A stretch of 61,173 nucleotides of DNA from Syntrophaceae bacterium (GTDB lineage Bacteria > Desulfobacterota > BSN033 > UBA1163), in the NCBI GenBank assembly GCA_013388635.1, contig JACAEX010000010.1, forward strand, positions 1 to 61,173, written 5' to 3'. Both the position numbers and the translations under genes were made by a program. Positions 15,505 through 25,013 of the stretch are shown here, piece after piece (positions within the stretch are counted from its first letter, which is position 1; the number at the start of each line of letters is the position of its first letter). The notes under the pieces are model-generated. The model ran no database searches and was not told the origin of the DNA. It saw only the letters and a list, made by a program, of their open reading frames with translations.

Positions 15505-16411
15505 AATATAAGTTGTTCTTTGTTAGATTGGTTGCATGGCGAGGCCGTTACGAATCGAGTATCCCGGCGCGGTTTATCATGTGACCTCCCGAGGCAATGG
15601 GAGGAACAGGATATTCAGAGACGATCAGGATCGGGAAATTTTCCTTTCCAGCCTGGAGGATGTGGTCACCCGATATAACTGGCTCTGCCATGCTTATTGT
15701 CTGATGGACAATCACTATCACCTTGTGGTTGAAACGCCAGATGGCAATCTCTCGATTGGGATGCGGCAGTTAAACGGGGTTTATACCCAGAGGTATAACA
15801 GGAGGCATCACAAGACCGGCCATCTTTTTGGGGGTCGATTCAAGGCGATTCTGGTAGAGAAGGGTGATTATCTTCTTGAGCTGTGTCGATATGTGGTTCT
15901 GAATCCTGTGCGTGCAAAGGTGGTTGAGAAGCCTGAGTTGTGGAGGTGGAGTAGCTATCAGGCGACTGTAGGGATGCGAAAGAGGCCTGACTATTTGACT
16001 ACGGAATGGATTTTGGGTTTGTTTGGTAGCAGGGCGGTCGTAGCGCGGAGGGAATATCGTAAGTTTGTGCAGGAGGGGATTGGCCAGGAGAGTCCATGGG
16101 GCAAGGTTCAGGGACAGGTGTTTTTGGGAGAGGAGGGGTTTGTTGAGAGGATCAAGGGTCTTTTTGGGGATAGAAAGGAGGTCAGGGAGATTCCTCGCTC
16201 CCAGAGGTATGTAAACAGGCCGGGTCTGGATCAGATATTCAGCGGACAGGAGGAGAAGGAGGGTAGAAATATCGGCATCCGTAGTGCTCACCTGAGTTAT
16301 GGGTATACCCTGAGAGAGATTGCTGATTATCTTGGGATTCATTATACCACCGTGAGCAAAGTGATAGGAGGGAAGGAGTAGATAAAAAATGATATTTCAA
16401 GACCTGACCCC
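15490..16411 (+). mobile_element. IS200-like/RAYT transposon unit with 20-bp terminal inverted repeats
   Basis: The ends GGGGTCAGGTCTTGAAATAT (15490-15509) and its exact complement (16392-16411) flank a single Y1-transposase gene. The element is about 920 bases. The left end overlaps the 3' end of the rRNA methyltransferase gene. No target-site duplication is obvious. Confidence 0.85.
15536..16381 (+). CDS. REP-associated tyrosine transposase (IS200-like Y1 HUH)
   Basis: This 281-residue single-strand transposase begins with the family signature MARPLRIEYPGAVYHVTSRG. It has the HUH metal motif in MDNHYHLVVE (about 61-70), a downstream Tyr in GVYTQRYN as the likely nucleophile, and LCRYVVLNPVRAKVV. 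Its C-terminal third is an extra domain ending in a helix-turn-helix-like LREIADYLGIHYTTVSKVI, common in this family. It is the only gene between the 20-base inverted ends. The frame is intact, so the element may still move. It probably arrived after the flanking methyltransferase and aspS genes were already neighbours. Confidence 0.9.
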   Translation: MARPLRIEYPGAVYHVTSRGNGRNRIFRDDQDREIFLSSLEDVVTRYNWLCHAYCLMDNHYHLVVETPDGNLSIGMRQLNGVYTQRYNRRHHKTGHLFGGRFKAILVEKGDYLLELCRYVVLNPVRAKVVEKPELWRWSSYQATVGMRKRPDYLTTEWILGLFGSRAVVARREYRKFVQEGIGQESPWGKVQGQVFLGEEGFVERIKGLFGDRKEVREIPRSQRYVNRPGLDQIFSGQEEKEGRNIGIRSAHLSYGYTLREIADYLGIHYTTVSKVIGGKE

Positions 16412-16526
16412 GCACGGTTGCTTGACCGGTTTGGAAGAGTTGGTTAATATACGGCCCTATTCGTCGGATAGTCTCAGGGGACTGCTCGAGTGATAGGTTA
16501 TCAGATTACGGGGCTCAAAGAGTACG

Positions 16527-18317
16527 ATGAAGATCGATCTTTTGGGGGATATGAAAAGGACGGATTATTGCGGAGATCTCCGTGAAGGAGATGCGGGCCG
16601 GGAGGTGACCCTCTTAGGATGGGTTCAACGGAGGAGGGATCTCGGAGGACTGATCTTCGTTGAAATGAGAGACCGTCAAGGGATCGTCCAGGTGGTGTTC
16701 AACTCAGAGGTGGACCCGGAGGTCCATGAGAAGGCCCAGTCGCTCCGCAGTGAGTATGTGATTGGCGTGAAAGGGAAGGTGGTTCTCAGGCCCAAAGGCA
16801 CGGCCAATCCAAAATTGGGTACAGGAGAGATTGAGGTGATCGCCACATCGCTCAAGATTCTCAACCTCTCCAAGACCCCTCCGTTTCTGATCGAGGATGA
16901 GGAAGAGGTGGCCGAGAATACCCGGTTGAAGTATCGATACCTCGATCTCAGGAAACCGCGGCTTCAGCAGAATCTGATCCTCCGACATCGGGTCGCAAGG
17001 GAGGTGAGAAATTACTTTGACCGCCTGGGATTTTTGGAGATCGAGACACCGATGCTGACCAAAAGCACGCCCGAAGGGGCGAGGGATTTCCTGGTTCCCA
17101 GCCGGCTTACCCCAGGCCATTTTTATGCGCTTCCGCAGTCTCCCCAGCTTTTTAAACAGATCCTGATGATCTCGGGCTTTGATCGGTACTTTCAGATCGT
17201 TCGCTGTTTTCGAGACGAGGACCTCCGCTCTGACCGTCAGCCGGAGTTCACACAGATCGATGTGGAGATGTCTTTTGTCAAGGTCGAGGATATCCAGAGG
17301 ACCATGGAAGGATTGATGGTCCATATCTTCAGGCAGGTCCTGGGAGTCGAGCTTGAGGCTCCATTTCCATCGATGACTTATGAAGAGGCGATGGACCGAT
17401 ATGGCGTGGACAAACCCGATATCCGATTCGGAATGGAATTGAGAGATGTGACCGAGGCCTTGAGGCATTCCCCCTTCCATGTATTTAAGGAGGCGATCGA
17501 AACCAAGGGCGCCATCAAGGCGATCAATGTGAAGGGAGGAGGTGTTTTCTCCCGTAAAGAGGTCGATGATCTCACACACTTCGTTCAGAACTTCGGAGCC
17601 AAGGGATTGCTTTCGGCCAAGATCGTCCAGAACGAGTGGCAATCCTCGATTCGAAAATTCATTACGGAGGAGGAGAGGAAAGCCATCGATGGGATATTGG
17701 ACGCCGGAGAGAACGACCTCCTTCTCTTCGTAGCGGGGCCAGGCGGAGTGGTCAACCAGTCCCTGGCGAACCTTCGCCTCCATCTCGGTGCGAAGCTGGG
17801 ACTCATTCCTGAGGATCAATACCGATTTGTCTGGATCGTCGATTTTCCCCTTCTGGAGTATGACGAGAAGGAAGGCCGTTTTGTTGCGGTTCACCACCCT
17901 TTCACCGCTCCGAAGGATGAGGATCTTGAGAAGCTGAGGGAGCATCCAGAATTGGTCAGGGCCAAGGCCTATGATCTGGTGTTGAACGGATCCGAAATCG
18001 GAGGAGGAAGCATCCGGAATCACTTAGAAGAGGTGCAATCGCTCGTCTTCGAAAAATTGGGGATGGGAGAGGAAGAGGCAAGAGAGAGGTTTGGTTTTTT
18101 ACTCGAAGCCCTTGAATACGGAACCCCTCCCCATGGAGGGATCGCTTTCGGATTCGACCGGCTCATTATGATCCTCAGCCATTCGGAGTCGATCAGGGAC
18201 GTGATCGCCTTTCCCAAGACACAAAAAGGGACCTGTTTGATGACAGAGGCACCCTCCAGGGTCGATTCAAAGCAACTGGATGAGCTATGGATCAAGTTGA
18301 AAGAGATGAAGGCTTAA
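16527..18317 (+). CDS. aspS: aspartyl-tRNA synthetase
   Basis: This 596-residue class II aminoacyl-tRNA synthetase charges tRNA-Asp. The N-terminal OB-fold (about 20-115) binds the anticodon ([15 protein letters not shown]). The catalytic core has class II motif 2 in [18 protein letters not shown] and motif 3 in GIAFGFDRL near the C-terminus. The inserted bacterial GAD domain lies about 305-425. Length is normal for bacteria. The ATG at 16551 (MKRTDYCG) resembles starts of other family members, but 16527 has a better-placed AAAGAG. Either is possible. It stands alone between the transposon and a metabolic gene. I cannot tell whether it is discriminating or also charges tRNA-Asn. Confidence 0.95.
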   Translation: MKIDLLGDMKRTDYCGDLREGDAGREVTLLGWVQRRRDLGGLIFVEMRDRQGIVQVVFNSEVDPEVHEKAQSLRSEYVIGVKGKVVLRPKGTANPKLGTGEIEVIATSLKILNLSKTPPFLIEDEEEVAENTRLKYRYLDLRKPRLQQNLILRHRVAREVRNYFDRLGFLEIETPMLTKSTPEGARDFLVPSRLTPGHFYALPQSPQLFKQILMISGFDRYFQIVRCFRDEDLRSDRQPEFTQIDVEMSFVKVEDIQRTMEGLMVHIFRQVLGVELEAPFPSMTYEEAMDRYGVDKPDIRFGMELRDVTEALRHSPFHVFKEAIETKGAIKAINVKGGGVFSRKEVDDLTHFVQNFGAKGLLSAKIVQNEWQSSIRKFITEEERKAIDGILDAGENDLLLFVAGPGGVVNQSLANLRLHLGAKLGLIPEDQYRFVWIVDFPLLEYDEKEGRFVAVHHPFTAPKDEDLEKLREHPELVRAKAYDLVLNGSEIGGGSIRNHLEEVQSLVFEKLGMGEEEARERFGFLLEALEYGTPPHGGIAFGFDRLIMILSHSESIRDVIAFPKTQKGTCLMTEAPSRVDSKQLDELWIKLKEMKA

Positions 18318-18477
18318 AAGAAGGAGGTTGAGGCTGAGGTTAAGAGTAGAAGCAAGCCCAAGCCGCTCCTGTCAGAAAAGAATTCAGTAAGTGAAAATGT
18401 AGACAAAGGTCCTTCAAATTTTAACCATCCATTCCCCTTCCCTTTCGATGGGTGGAGGGGAAGAAAGAGGAGAAGAG

Positions 18478-20292
18478 ATGGCCATCACACGAAAGAGAAA
18501 GACGTTTCAAAGCAAGCCTGTTGCAGGAAGGTTTCCCCTTCTCGACGTTCAGGAGCCGAATCTCTACCGGCATATCTTTCCGTATGATGAGGTCTGTCGG
18601 GTGGAATTCGATAATAAATTTGTCTTCAGCGATCCGCCCGAAGAGATCTTCATCACCGATACCACCTTCCGTGACGGCCAGCAGGCAAGACCTCCTTACA
18701 CGGTCGAGCAGATCGTTGACCTCTTCGATATGCTCCACAAATTGGGAGGGGCCAACGGAGTGATCCGACAGTCTGAGTTCTTCCTTTACAGCGAGAAGGA
18801 TAAAGAGGCTGTGACCAGATGTCTGGAGAGGCATTACCGGTACCCTGAGATCACGGGATGGATCCGTGCTTCGAAAGAGGATTTTAAACTGGTCAAGGAG
18901 ATGGGGCTGAAGGAGACAGGGATCCTCACCTCTGTTTCGGATTACCATATCTTTCTCAAGCTGAAGAAGAACAGAAGGGTGGTGCTCCGGGAGTACCTCT
19001 CCATCGTTTCCGCTGCCCTGGACCTCGGGATCATCCCTCGATGCCATTTTGAGGATATCACACGCGCGGACATCTACGGGTTCTGCGTCCCGTTTGCCCA
19101 GGATATCATGCGCCTTTCCGAGGAGGCGGGACTTCCCGTAAAGATCCGACTTTGCGATACCATGGGCTATGGGGTGACCTACCCGGGTGCCGCGCTTCCG
19201 CGTTCCGTGCCCAAGATCATTCGGGCGATGATCGATGATGCGGGCGTTCCCTCTGAATACTTAGAATGGCACGGCCATAACGATTTCTACCAGGGGTTGA
19301 CCAATGCGGCTACGGCCTGGCTCTACGGGTGTGCGGCAGCCAATGGCACGCTCTTGGGCTTTGGTGAGCGGACCGGAAACGCACCGATCGAGGCCCTGAT
19401 CATCGAGTACATCAGCCTGACCGGCCATACTAATGGGATCGATACGACCATGATCACAGAGATTCGAAACTACTATGAGCGGGTGATCGGCATTCCCATT
19501 CCGGCCAATATGCCCTTTGTCGGGGCCAACTTCAATGCCACCAGCGCAGGGATCCATGCCGACGGCATTTTGAAGAACGAGGAGATTTACAATATCTTCA
19601 ATACGGCCAAAATCCTGAACCGGCCGATCTCCATCTCGGTCAACGACAAGTCCGGACTGGCGGGGATAGCCCAGTGGATCAACTCTCACTTTGCCTTGAC
19701 CGGAAAGGACAGGATCGAAAAGACCCATCCAGGAGTGGCCAAGATCAATCGCTGGGTCACGAAGCAGTACGAGGACGGAAGGACGACGGCCATTTCCGAT
19801 CAGGAGATGGAGAAGGTTACCCGGAAATACCTCCCTGAGATTTTCGTCTCAGAGTTCGACATGCTGAAGGCGAAGGCCCATGAAATGGCAGCTCACATCA
19901 TTGAACGGGTGATCGAGGAGCCCAGCATGAAATCGATGGACCCCCAGCAGATGGAGCCCGTTCTCCAATCTTTGGTGGACGACTATCCTTATATCCAGTT
20001 CGCTTATGTGGTCAATATTCACGGGACCAAGATCACGCGAAATATCTGCCAGGCCGTGGACCAATCCAAATATGAGCATGTGGGTGTAGGAGAGAACTAC
20101 TCGAACCGTTCCTGGTTCATCGAGCCTTTGAAGGATGGGAAGGTCCATGTCACCGATCTCTACTCCTCAAAGATCACGGGCGCGCTCTGCATCACGGTCT
20201 CAGGTCCGATCCGGAACGAAACAGGAGAGATCAAAGGGATCCTCGGCCTTGATATCCGGTTCGAGGATTTGACCAAGAGCGAGGGAGAGTAG
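18478..20292 (+). CDS. homocitrate/isopropylmalate synthase-like enzyme fused to a Cache-like domain; candidate Re-citrate synthase
   Basis: This is a 604-residue protein. Residues about 50-400 are a DRE-TIM metallolyase domain with ITDTTFRDGQQ (Asp61, Arg65), RCHFEDITRA and the metal-binding EWHGHNDFYQG. Enzymes of this group condense acetyl-CoA with 2-oxo acids to give isopropylmalate, homocitrate, citramalate or (Re-type) citrate. Residues about 490-604 resemble a periplasmic-type Cache/PDC ligand domain (YIQFAYVVNIHGTKITRN, GENYSNRSWF, GLDIRFEDL), but no transmembrane helix precedes it, so it would be cytosolic. With malate dehydrogenase, fumarase and succinyl-CoA synthetase encoded nearby and no ordinary citrate synthase in view, Re-citrate synthase is my preferred guess. 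The start at 18478 follows AGGAG. ATG 18448 lacks a ribosome site. Confidence 0.7.
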   Translation: MAITRKRKTFQSKPVAGRFPLLDVQEPNLYRHIFPYDEVCRVEFDNKFVFSDPPEEIFITDTTFRDGQQARPPYTVEQIVDLFDMLHKLGGANGVIRQSEFFLYSEKDKEAVTRCLERHYRYPEITGWIRASKEDFKLVKEMGLKETGILTSVSDYHIFLKLKKNRRVVLREYLSIVSAALDLGIIPRCHFEDITRADIYGFCVPFAQDIMRLSEEAGLPVKIRLCDTMGYGVTYPGAALPRSVPKIIRAMIDDAGVPSEYLEWHGHNDFYQGLTNAATAWLYGCAAANGTLLGFGERTGNAPIEALIIEYISLTGHTNGIDTTMITEIRNYYERVIGIPIPANMPFVGANFNATSAGIHADGILKNEEIYNIFNTAKILNRPISISVNDKSGLAGIAQWINSHFALTGKDRIEKTHPGVAKINRWVTKQYEDGRTTAISDQEMEKVTRKYLPEIFVSEFDMLKAKAHEMAAHIIERVIEEPSMKSMDPQQMEPVLQSLVDDYPYIQFAYVVNIHGTKITRNICQAVDQSKYEHVGVGENYSNRSWFIEPLKDGKVHVTDLYSSKITGALCITVSGPIRNETGEIKGILGLDIRFEDLTKSEGE

Positions 20293-20320
20293 CTCCGGTG
20301 GAAGGGGTGAAGCGAAGGTC

Positions 20321-21901
20321 ATGATTCTTACAGAGACCCTGAAGAAGGCTGTCAAGCTCTTTGCTACGAAAGAGGCCATTGTTTGTGGAGGAAAGAGGTG
20401 GACGTATGGAGGATTTTATGATCGCGTCAGCCGTCTTTCTGTCTGTTTAAGGAACATGGGAGTCGGCAAAGGCGATCAGGTGGCCATCCTTCACCCTAAC
20501 TGCCACTACTTCTTGGAGGCCTATTACGGGATTGCGAGCCTCGGGGCTGTCTCCGTTCCGATCAATTATCGACTCTCGCCTGGAGAGATCGCCTTCATCC
20601 TGAAGGACTCTGAGTCAAAAGTGTTGATTGCGGATCCGATCTTTCAGAGGCAGGTTGATCCCATCCGGAACGAGATTCAAGAGATCGGAGCGATCATCTG
20701 GACCGGCGAGGAAAAGGTCAAAAAAGGGGATCGCGACTTAAGTTATGAAGCCCTGCTCGAGCAGCGCAATTCCGAGCCACTTCCGGAAGTCCAGATCTCG
20801 GATGAAGGGATCGCCCAGATCTATTATACGAGCGGTACCACGGGCCGGCCCAAGGGGGTGATGCTCTCACATAAGAATGTGGGGACCCATGCTCTTGGAA
20901 CGATCGCAGAGATCCATCTGACCGATCGCGATGTGTGGATCCATGTCGCCCCGCTTTTTCATCTTGCGGATGCCTGGGCGACCTGGGCCGTGACCTGGGT
21001 CGGCGGGACCCACGTCTTGGTCAGGGAGTTCGACCCAAAATTGGTTCTTGAGACGATTGAGAGGGAGAGGGTGACGGTGACCAACCTCATCCCCACGATG
21101 CTCAACCTGATGGTCAACCATCCGGAGGCAGGAAGATTTGATTACAGTAGTTTAAGGGTACTTTTGAGCGGAGGGGCTCCCATTGCGCCCGAGGTGGTCC
21201 GAAAGATCGTCGAGACATTCAGATGCGACTACATCCAGACCTACGGGATGACCGAGACCAGCCCGTACCTGACCCTTTCGATTCTGAAGGATCACTTGAG
21301 GAAATTGCCTTATGAGGATCAACTTCGATTCAAATCGAAGACGGGAAGAGAGTTCATCGGCGTGGAGCTGAAGGTGGTCAACGAGAAGGGTGAGGAGGTT
21401 AAACGGGATGAAAAGGAGGTGGGAGAGATCATTGTCAGAGGGGACATTGTGACCCAGGGGTATTGGAAGCTACCCGAGGAGACCAGAAAATCGATAAAGG
21501 ACGGGTGGCTCTACACAGGCGATATGGCGGTGATGGACGAGGAAGGCTATGTGACGATTGTCGACCGGAAGAAGGACATGATCCTGACCGGTGGGGAGAA
21601 TGTCTACTCCACCGAGGTTGAGAATGTGCTCTATATGCATCCCGATATCTTAGAGTGTGCAGTGGTGGGTGTCCCCGATCAGAAGTGGGGTGAGGCGGTG
21701 AAAGGGATCGTCGTCTTGAAGCCCGGTCGAAATGCGAGTGAACAAGAGATCATCCAGTTCTGTAAGGACCGGATGGCTCATTATAAGGCCCCCAAATCGA
21801 TCGATTTCATCGATGTCCTTCCGAGAACCGGTTCCGGTAAGATCCACAAAAAGGGTTTGAGAGACAAATACTGGGCAGGGTACGAGAAGAAAGTCCATTA
21901 G
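20321..21901 (+). CDS. AMP-forming acyl-CoA synthetase
   Basis: This 526-residue member of the adenylate-forming family activates a carboxylic acid to its CoA thioester via an acyl-AMP. Motifs include the ATP/AMP loop YYTSGTTGRPKG (about 168-179), TYGMTETSP, GWLYTGDMAVMDEEGY, the hinge DRKKDMILTGGENV, and the C-terminal catalytic lysine region RTGSGKIHKKGL. The length and motifs fit medium- or long-chain or aryl acid ligases. The substrate cannot be fixed from sequence. It follows the synthase-like gene by 28 bases and is likely co-transcribed with it. Confidence 0.9.
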   Translation: MILTETLKKAVKLFATKEAIVCGGKRWTYGGFYDRVSRLSVCLRNMGVGKGDQVAILHPNCHYFLEAYYGIASLGAVSVPINYRLSPGEIAFILKDSESKVLIADPIFQRQVDPIRNEIQEIGAIIWTGEEKVKKGDRDLSYEALLEQRNSEPLPEVQISDEGIAQIYYTSGTTGRPKGVMLSHKNVGTHALGTIAEIHLTDRDVWIHVAPLFHLADAWATWAVTWVGGTHVLVREFDPKLVLETIERERVTVTNLIPTMLNLMVNHPEAGRFDYSSLRVLLSGGAPIAPEVVRKIVETFRCDYIQTYGMTETSPYLTLSILKDHLRKLPYEDQLRFKSKTGREFIGVELKVVNEKGEEVKRDEKEVGEIIVRGDIVTQGYWKLPEETRKSIKDGWLYTGDMAVMDEEGYVTIVDRKKDMILTGGENVYSTEVENVLYMHPDILECAVVGVPDQKWGEAVKGIVVLKPGRNASEQEIIQFCKDRMAHYKAPKSIDFIDVLPRTGSGKIHKKGLRDKYWAGYEKKVH

Positions 21902-22027
21902 TCTTATCGACCCCTTTGAAGAGGATCTTATCATTATCTGATGGGGTTCAGATCCAAAGACGCAGCCCCTGAAGATTTGGAATTTTGATTCCTTTGTCTC
22001 CTTCTCCGGCCTGTATGCAATCACTCC

Positions 22028-22110
22028 TTGACAAAAATTCTTGTCTGGGTTAACGTTAACGCAATTTGAGGTGTGGGAAGTTAACCACCTAATAACGTTT
22101 ACGTTTTAAC
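22028..22110 (+). promoter_or_regulatory. promoter with LacI-type operators upstream of the carboxyltransferase gene
   Basis: TTGACA (22028-22033) is followed after exactly 17 bases by TAACGTTAACGCAA (from 22051), so the palindrome GTTAACGTTAAC (22049-22060) covers the -10 region. Further related sequence, AACGTTTACGTTTTAACG, lies about 22093-22110. The same layout occurs before the LacI-family gene at 32136. Confidence 0.7.
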
Positions 22111-22171
22111 GAATATCTGTAGAATTTGCTCAGCCCCTGGTTTAAGATAGACTTCAAAAAGGAGGACGAAG

Positions 22172-23668
22172 ATGGAAGGCATGGATAAGATTGAGCGAAA
22201 GCCACTGCGGATAACGGATACGACATTTCGGGATGGGCATCAGTCGTCATTGGCGACGCGGATGAGGACAGAAGATATGGTCCCCATAGCGGAAGAGTTG
22301 GACCAGGTGGGATTCCATTCAGTGGAGATGTGGGGAGGCGCCACGTTCGATGTGGCCCATCGGTTTTTGGGGGAGGATCCCTGGGAGAGGATTAAGACCT
22401 TAAAGAAACTGATGCCGAAGACCCCGTTTCAGATGTTACTCCGGGGTCAGAATTTAGTGGGTTATCGTCATTACGCCGATGATCTGGTGGAGGCCTTTAT
22501 TGAGAAGGCGGCCGAACTTGGAATCGATATCTTTCGTTGTTTCGATGCGGTCAATGATGAGCGTAATTTTGATACCGCCTTTAAGGTGATCAAGCGTTGC
22601 GGAAAGCATATTCAGGGGACGATCTGTTACTCCTTGACAGAACGGAGGATGGGAGGCCCGGTTTACAACCTCAACTATTATCTCGAGAAGGCGAAGATCC
22701 TGGTGGATATGGGATCGGATTCATTATGTATTAAGGACATGGCCGGGCTATTGGCTCCTTATGACGCGTTTGAATTGATAAAGGCTCTGAAAAAGACGAT
22801 TAAGATCCCCATTCAACTTCACACCCATTATACCAGCGGGATGGCTTCGATGACCTATTTGAAGGCGATCGAGGCGGGCGTAGACATTGTTGATACAGCC
22901 CTGGCACCGTTTGCCCTTCGTTCTTCCCAGCCCGCTGTGGAACCGATCGTGGTGGCCCTGGAGGGGACGCCATGGGACACGAAGCTTGATCTTTCAAAAC
23001 TTCTGAAACTGGGAGAGTATTTAGAGACGATCGCACCCAAATATCGGGACTTCTTAGATACGACGAAGATGGCGGTGATCGATACAGGGGTTCTGAAACA
23101 TCAGATACCCGGAGGGATGATCTCAAACATGGTGAGCCAACTCAAGCAGCAGAATGCGGTCCACAGGATTTCGGAGGTTTATGCGGAGTTGCCCCGGACC
23201 CGGAAGGACCTTGGATACCCTCCACTCGTGACCCCGACCTCACAGATCGTAGGGGTTCAGGCGGTGCTCAACGTTCTCTTCGGTCGTTATAAGATGGTGT
23301 CAAGAGAGACGCAGGACTATGTCTACGGCCTTTACGGGAAGCCTCCTGTTCCAATATCGGATGAGGTCAAGAATGCCGTGCTCAAAGGATATAAGAAAGG
23401 AAAGGAGCCAATTACTTGCCGTCCTGCGGATACGATTGAACCTGAGTTGGAGAAGGTGAAAGAAGAGTCGAAGCCACTGGCCAAAGACCTTTCGGATACC
23501 TTGATCTATGCCCTTTTCCCCCAGACCGGAACGCAGTTTTTAAAATGGAAGTATGGGCTTGAGCCTGTGCCGGAAAAGATCAAACCGAAGACCTTGGAGG
23601 ATGTGAAGCGGGAGGATGAGGCCATAGCCAAGGCCAAGGCCGAGGTTCAGAAGAAGGCTGCCCCATAA
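22172..23668 (+). CDS. pyruvate/oxaloacetate carboxyltransferase subunit (PycB/OadA-like)
   Basis: This 498-residue biotin-dependent carboxyltransferase transfers carboxyl groups between carboxybiotin and pyruvate/oxaloacetate. The TIM barrel (about 12-280) shows ITDTTFRDGHQS, FRCFDAVND, the carboxylated-lysine motif SLCIKDMAG and metal-binding HTHYTSG. The conserved carboxylase domain (about 300-455) follows. There is no biotin-carrier domain at the C-terminus, which ends in a charged Lys/Ala tail, and no biotin carboxylase gene is in view, so partners must be elsewhere. It could run as pyruvate carboxylase or as a decarboxylase. The ATG at 22172 follows AGGAGG. The upstream LacI-type operator suggests control by the regulator at 32136. 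An antiporter cluster begins 53 bases downstream. Confidence 0.88.
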   Translation: MEGMDKIERKPLRITDTTFRDGHQSSLATRMRTEDMVPIAEELDQVGFHSVEMWGGATFDVAHRFLGEDPWERIKTLKKLMPKTPFQMLLRGQNLVGYRHYADDLVEAFIEKAAELGIDIFRCFDAVNDERNFDTAFKVIKRCGKHIQGTICYSLTERRMGGPVYNLNYYLEKAKILVDMGSDSLCIKDMAGLLAPYDAFELIKALKKTIKIPIQLHTHYTSGMASMTYLKAIEAGVDIVDTALAPFALRSSQPAVEPIVVALEGTPWDTKLDLSKLLKLGEYLETIAPKYRDFLDTTKMAVIDTGVLKHQIPGGMISNMVSQLKQQNAVHRISEVYAELPRTRKDLGYPPLVTPTSQIVGVQAVLNVLFGRYKMVSRETQDYVYGLYGKPPVPISDEVKNAVLKGYKKGKEPITCRPADTIEPELEKVKEESKPLAKDLSDTLIYALFPQTGTQFLKWKYGLEPVPEKIKPKTLEDVKREDEAIAKAKAEVQKKAAP

Positions 23669-23721
23669 CGAAAGGTGATCGAGCCTGAGCCTTTTGAGTC
23701 CACGATGGAGGCGAGGAGAGA

Positions 23722-23985
23722 ATGATTACGATATTCTGGATTGCCTGTTTGATCATTGCCGTCACGATGGGGCTCTCTCTTTACAGGGGAGTGGCCGGCC
23801 CCGGGGTCTTTAATCGAACCGCAGCGGTCAATGTCATTGGAACAAAGACGATCGCCCTCCTGGTCATCATGGGATACTATTTCGAAAGACCCCACTTTTT
23901 CGATATCGCTCTGCTCTATGCCATGATGAACTTCATTGGCACTCTGGTATTTGCGAAATATCTCGAGAGGGGTGGGTTATGTTGA
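23722..23985 (+). CDS. mrpF: Mrp antiporter subunit F-like (MbhB-like)
   Basis: This 87-residue protein has three hydrophobic helices and the family pattern GVAGPGVFNRTAAVNVIGT followed by a conserved FFDIALLYAMMNFIG helix. It forms part of the membrane core of Mrp-type cation/proton antiporters and of membrane-bound hydrogenases. It is the first gene of an eleven-gene cluster and overlaps the next gene by seven bases. Confidence 0.88.
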   Translation: MITIFWIACLIIAVTMGLSLYRGVAGPGVFNRTAAVNVIGTKTIALLVIMGYYFERPHFFDIALLYAMMNFIGTLVFAKYLERGGLC

Positions 23986-24308
23986 TCGTCCATGTTGCCG
24001 TGACCGTGCTCCTGGGGATCGGCGCCTTCTTTCTCTTAGTCGGGTCCATAGGATTGCTGAGATTTCCAGATTTCTATACCCGGCTCCACGCCACAGGCAA
24101 GTGCGACACACTCGGGGGAGGACTGATCATCCTCGGCGCGATGATTTATCATCTCTTCCAGTATCCCGAAACGCTCCTCGTCTCTGCCAAACTTGCCTTC
24201 CTCATTTTTTTCGTCTTTATCGCCAATCCGACGGCAACCCATGCCATCATGAAAGCAGCATATAAAACAGGAGTGAAGCCCTGGCGTTTGGGGGAGGAGA
24301 GGAGATGA
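23979..24308 (+). CDS. mrpG: Mrp antiporter subunit G-like (MbhC-like)
   Basis: This 109-residue protein has three membrane helices and the MrpG signature: GSIGLLRFPDFYTRLHATGKCDTLG. The final helix is followed by a short polar tail. GAGAGGGG lies before its ATG. The gene overlaps mrpF upstream and the MrpE-like gene downstream (ATGA), so translation is coupled along the start of the operon. Confidence 0.9.
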   Translation: MLIVHVAVTVLLGIGAFFLLVGSIGLLRFPDFYTRLHATGKCDTLGGGLIILGAMIYHLFQYPETLLVSAKLAFLIFFVFIANPTATHAIMKAAYKTGVKPWRLGEERR

Positions 24309-24841
24309 AGTTCAAGGGAAAGAGGTTCGGGATTCTCCTTACCTTTTGCATCATGGCGGTGTTCTGGGTTCTTCTATCCGGGATCTTTGATGCCTTCCAC
24401 CTCATCTCCGGACTGGTCTGTTGCGCCATTGTGAGCCTGATCTCCCATGACCTCCTCGTTAAGGGTGAAAGTGAGAAAAAGCTTCTCAAATCGCTCCGGC
24501 TCCTGATCTATATTCCGTGGGAGCTGTGGCAGATCGTCTTAGCCAATATCGATGTGGCCTACAGGGTTTTGCATCCCAGGATGCCCATTGACCCTCAGAT
24601 TATTGAATTTGAGACGACCCTTCGAGGGGACTTTTCCCTGGTCACCCTGGCCAATTCAATCACCCTCACACCGGGGACGATCACGATCGAGGTGGAGCCC
24701 GACCGAGGGAAATTCGTGGTGCACGCCATTGGCAAGGAGCCTGCGGATGCTCTTCTTGTAGATCAGACGATGCAAAAGAAAGTGGCCCATGTGTTTATGG
24801 AGACGGCAGTTAGGACAGAGGATCTGCCGACCAGAAAATGA
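24305..24841 (+). CDS. mrpE: Mrp antiporter subunit E-like (MbhA-like)
   Basis: This 178-residue protein has two N-terminal hydrophobic helices (about 8-48), a third around the IYIPWELWQIVLANIDVAYRVL segment, and then a cytoplasmic domain with LANSITLTPGTITIEV, the strongest MrpE hallmark. It contributes to complex assembly in Mrp and Mbh systems. A 172-base spacer with an imperfect inverted repeat separates it from the next subunit. Confidence 0.88.
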   Translation: MKFKGKRFGILLTFCIMAVFWVLLSGIFDAFHLISGLVCCAIVSLISHDLLVKGESEKKLLKSLRLLIYIPWELWQIVLANIDVAYRVLHPRMPIDPQIIEFETTLRGDFSLVTLANSITLTPGTITIEVEPDRGKFVVHAIGKEPADALLVDQTMQKKVAHVFMETAVRTEDLPTRK

Positions 24842-24853
24842 AGGTCGTAGGTA

Positions 24854-24941
24854 ATGGTTAGGGCAGAGATGCCAGTTTAGCAGATGGGTTAGGTCATCGG
24901 TCTTAAAGCTTTCACTTTACCCAAACTGGCTTCTTAACCAT
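24854..24941. repeat. imperfect intergenic inverted repeat
   Basis: ATGGTTA (24854-24860) and GCCAGTTT (24871-24878) are answered by AAACTGGC (24923-24930) and TAACCAT (24935-24941). This makes a hairpin in the spacer inside the antiporter cluster. It resembles the other heptad-built gaps but is shorter. Confidence 0.6.
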
Positions 24942-25013
24942 AGCCTTGTTCGAGGGAGATTAAGCCATCGTTGGAGGATTGCCCTGGAAAGGTGTTTTGC
25001 AGGGGGCCTTTAA

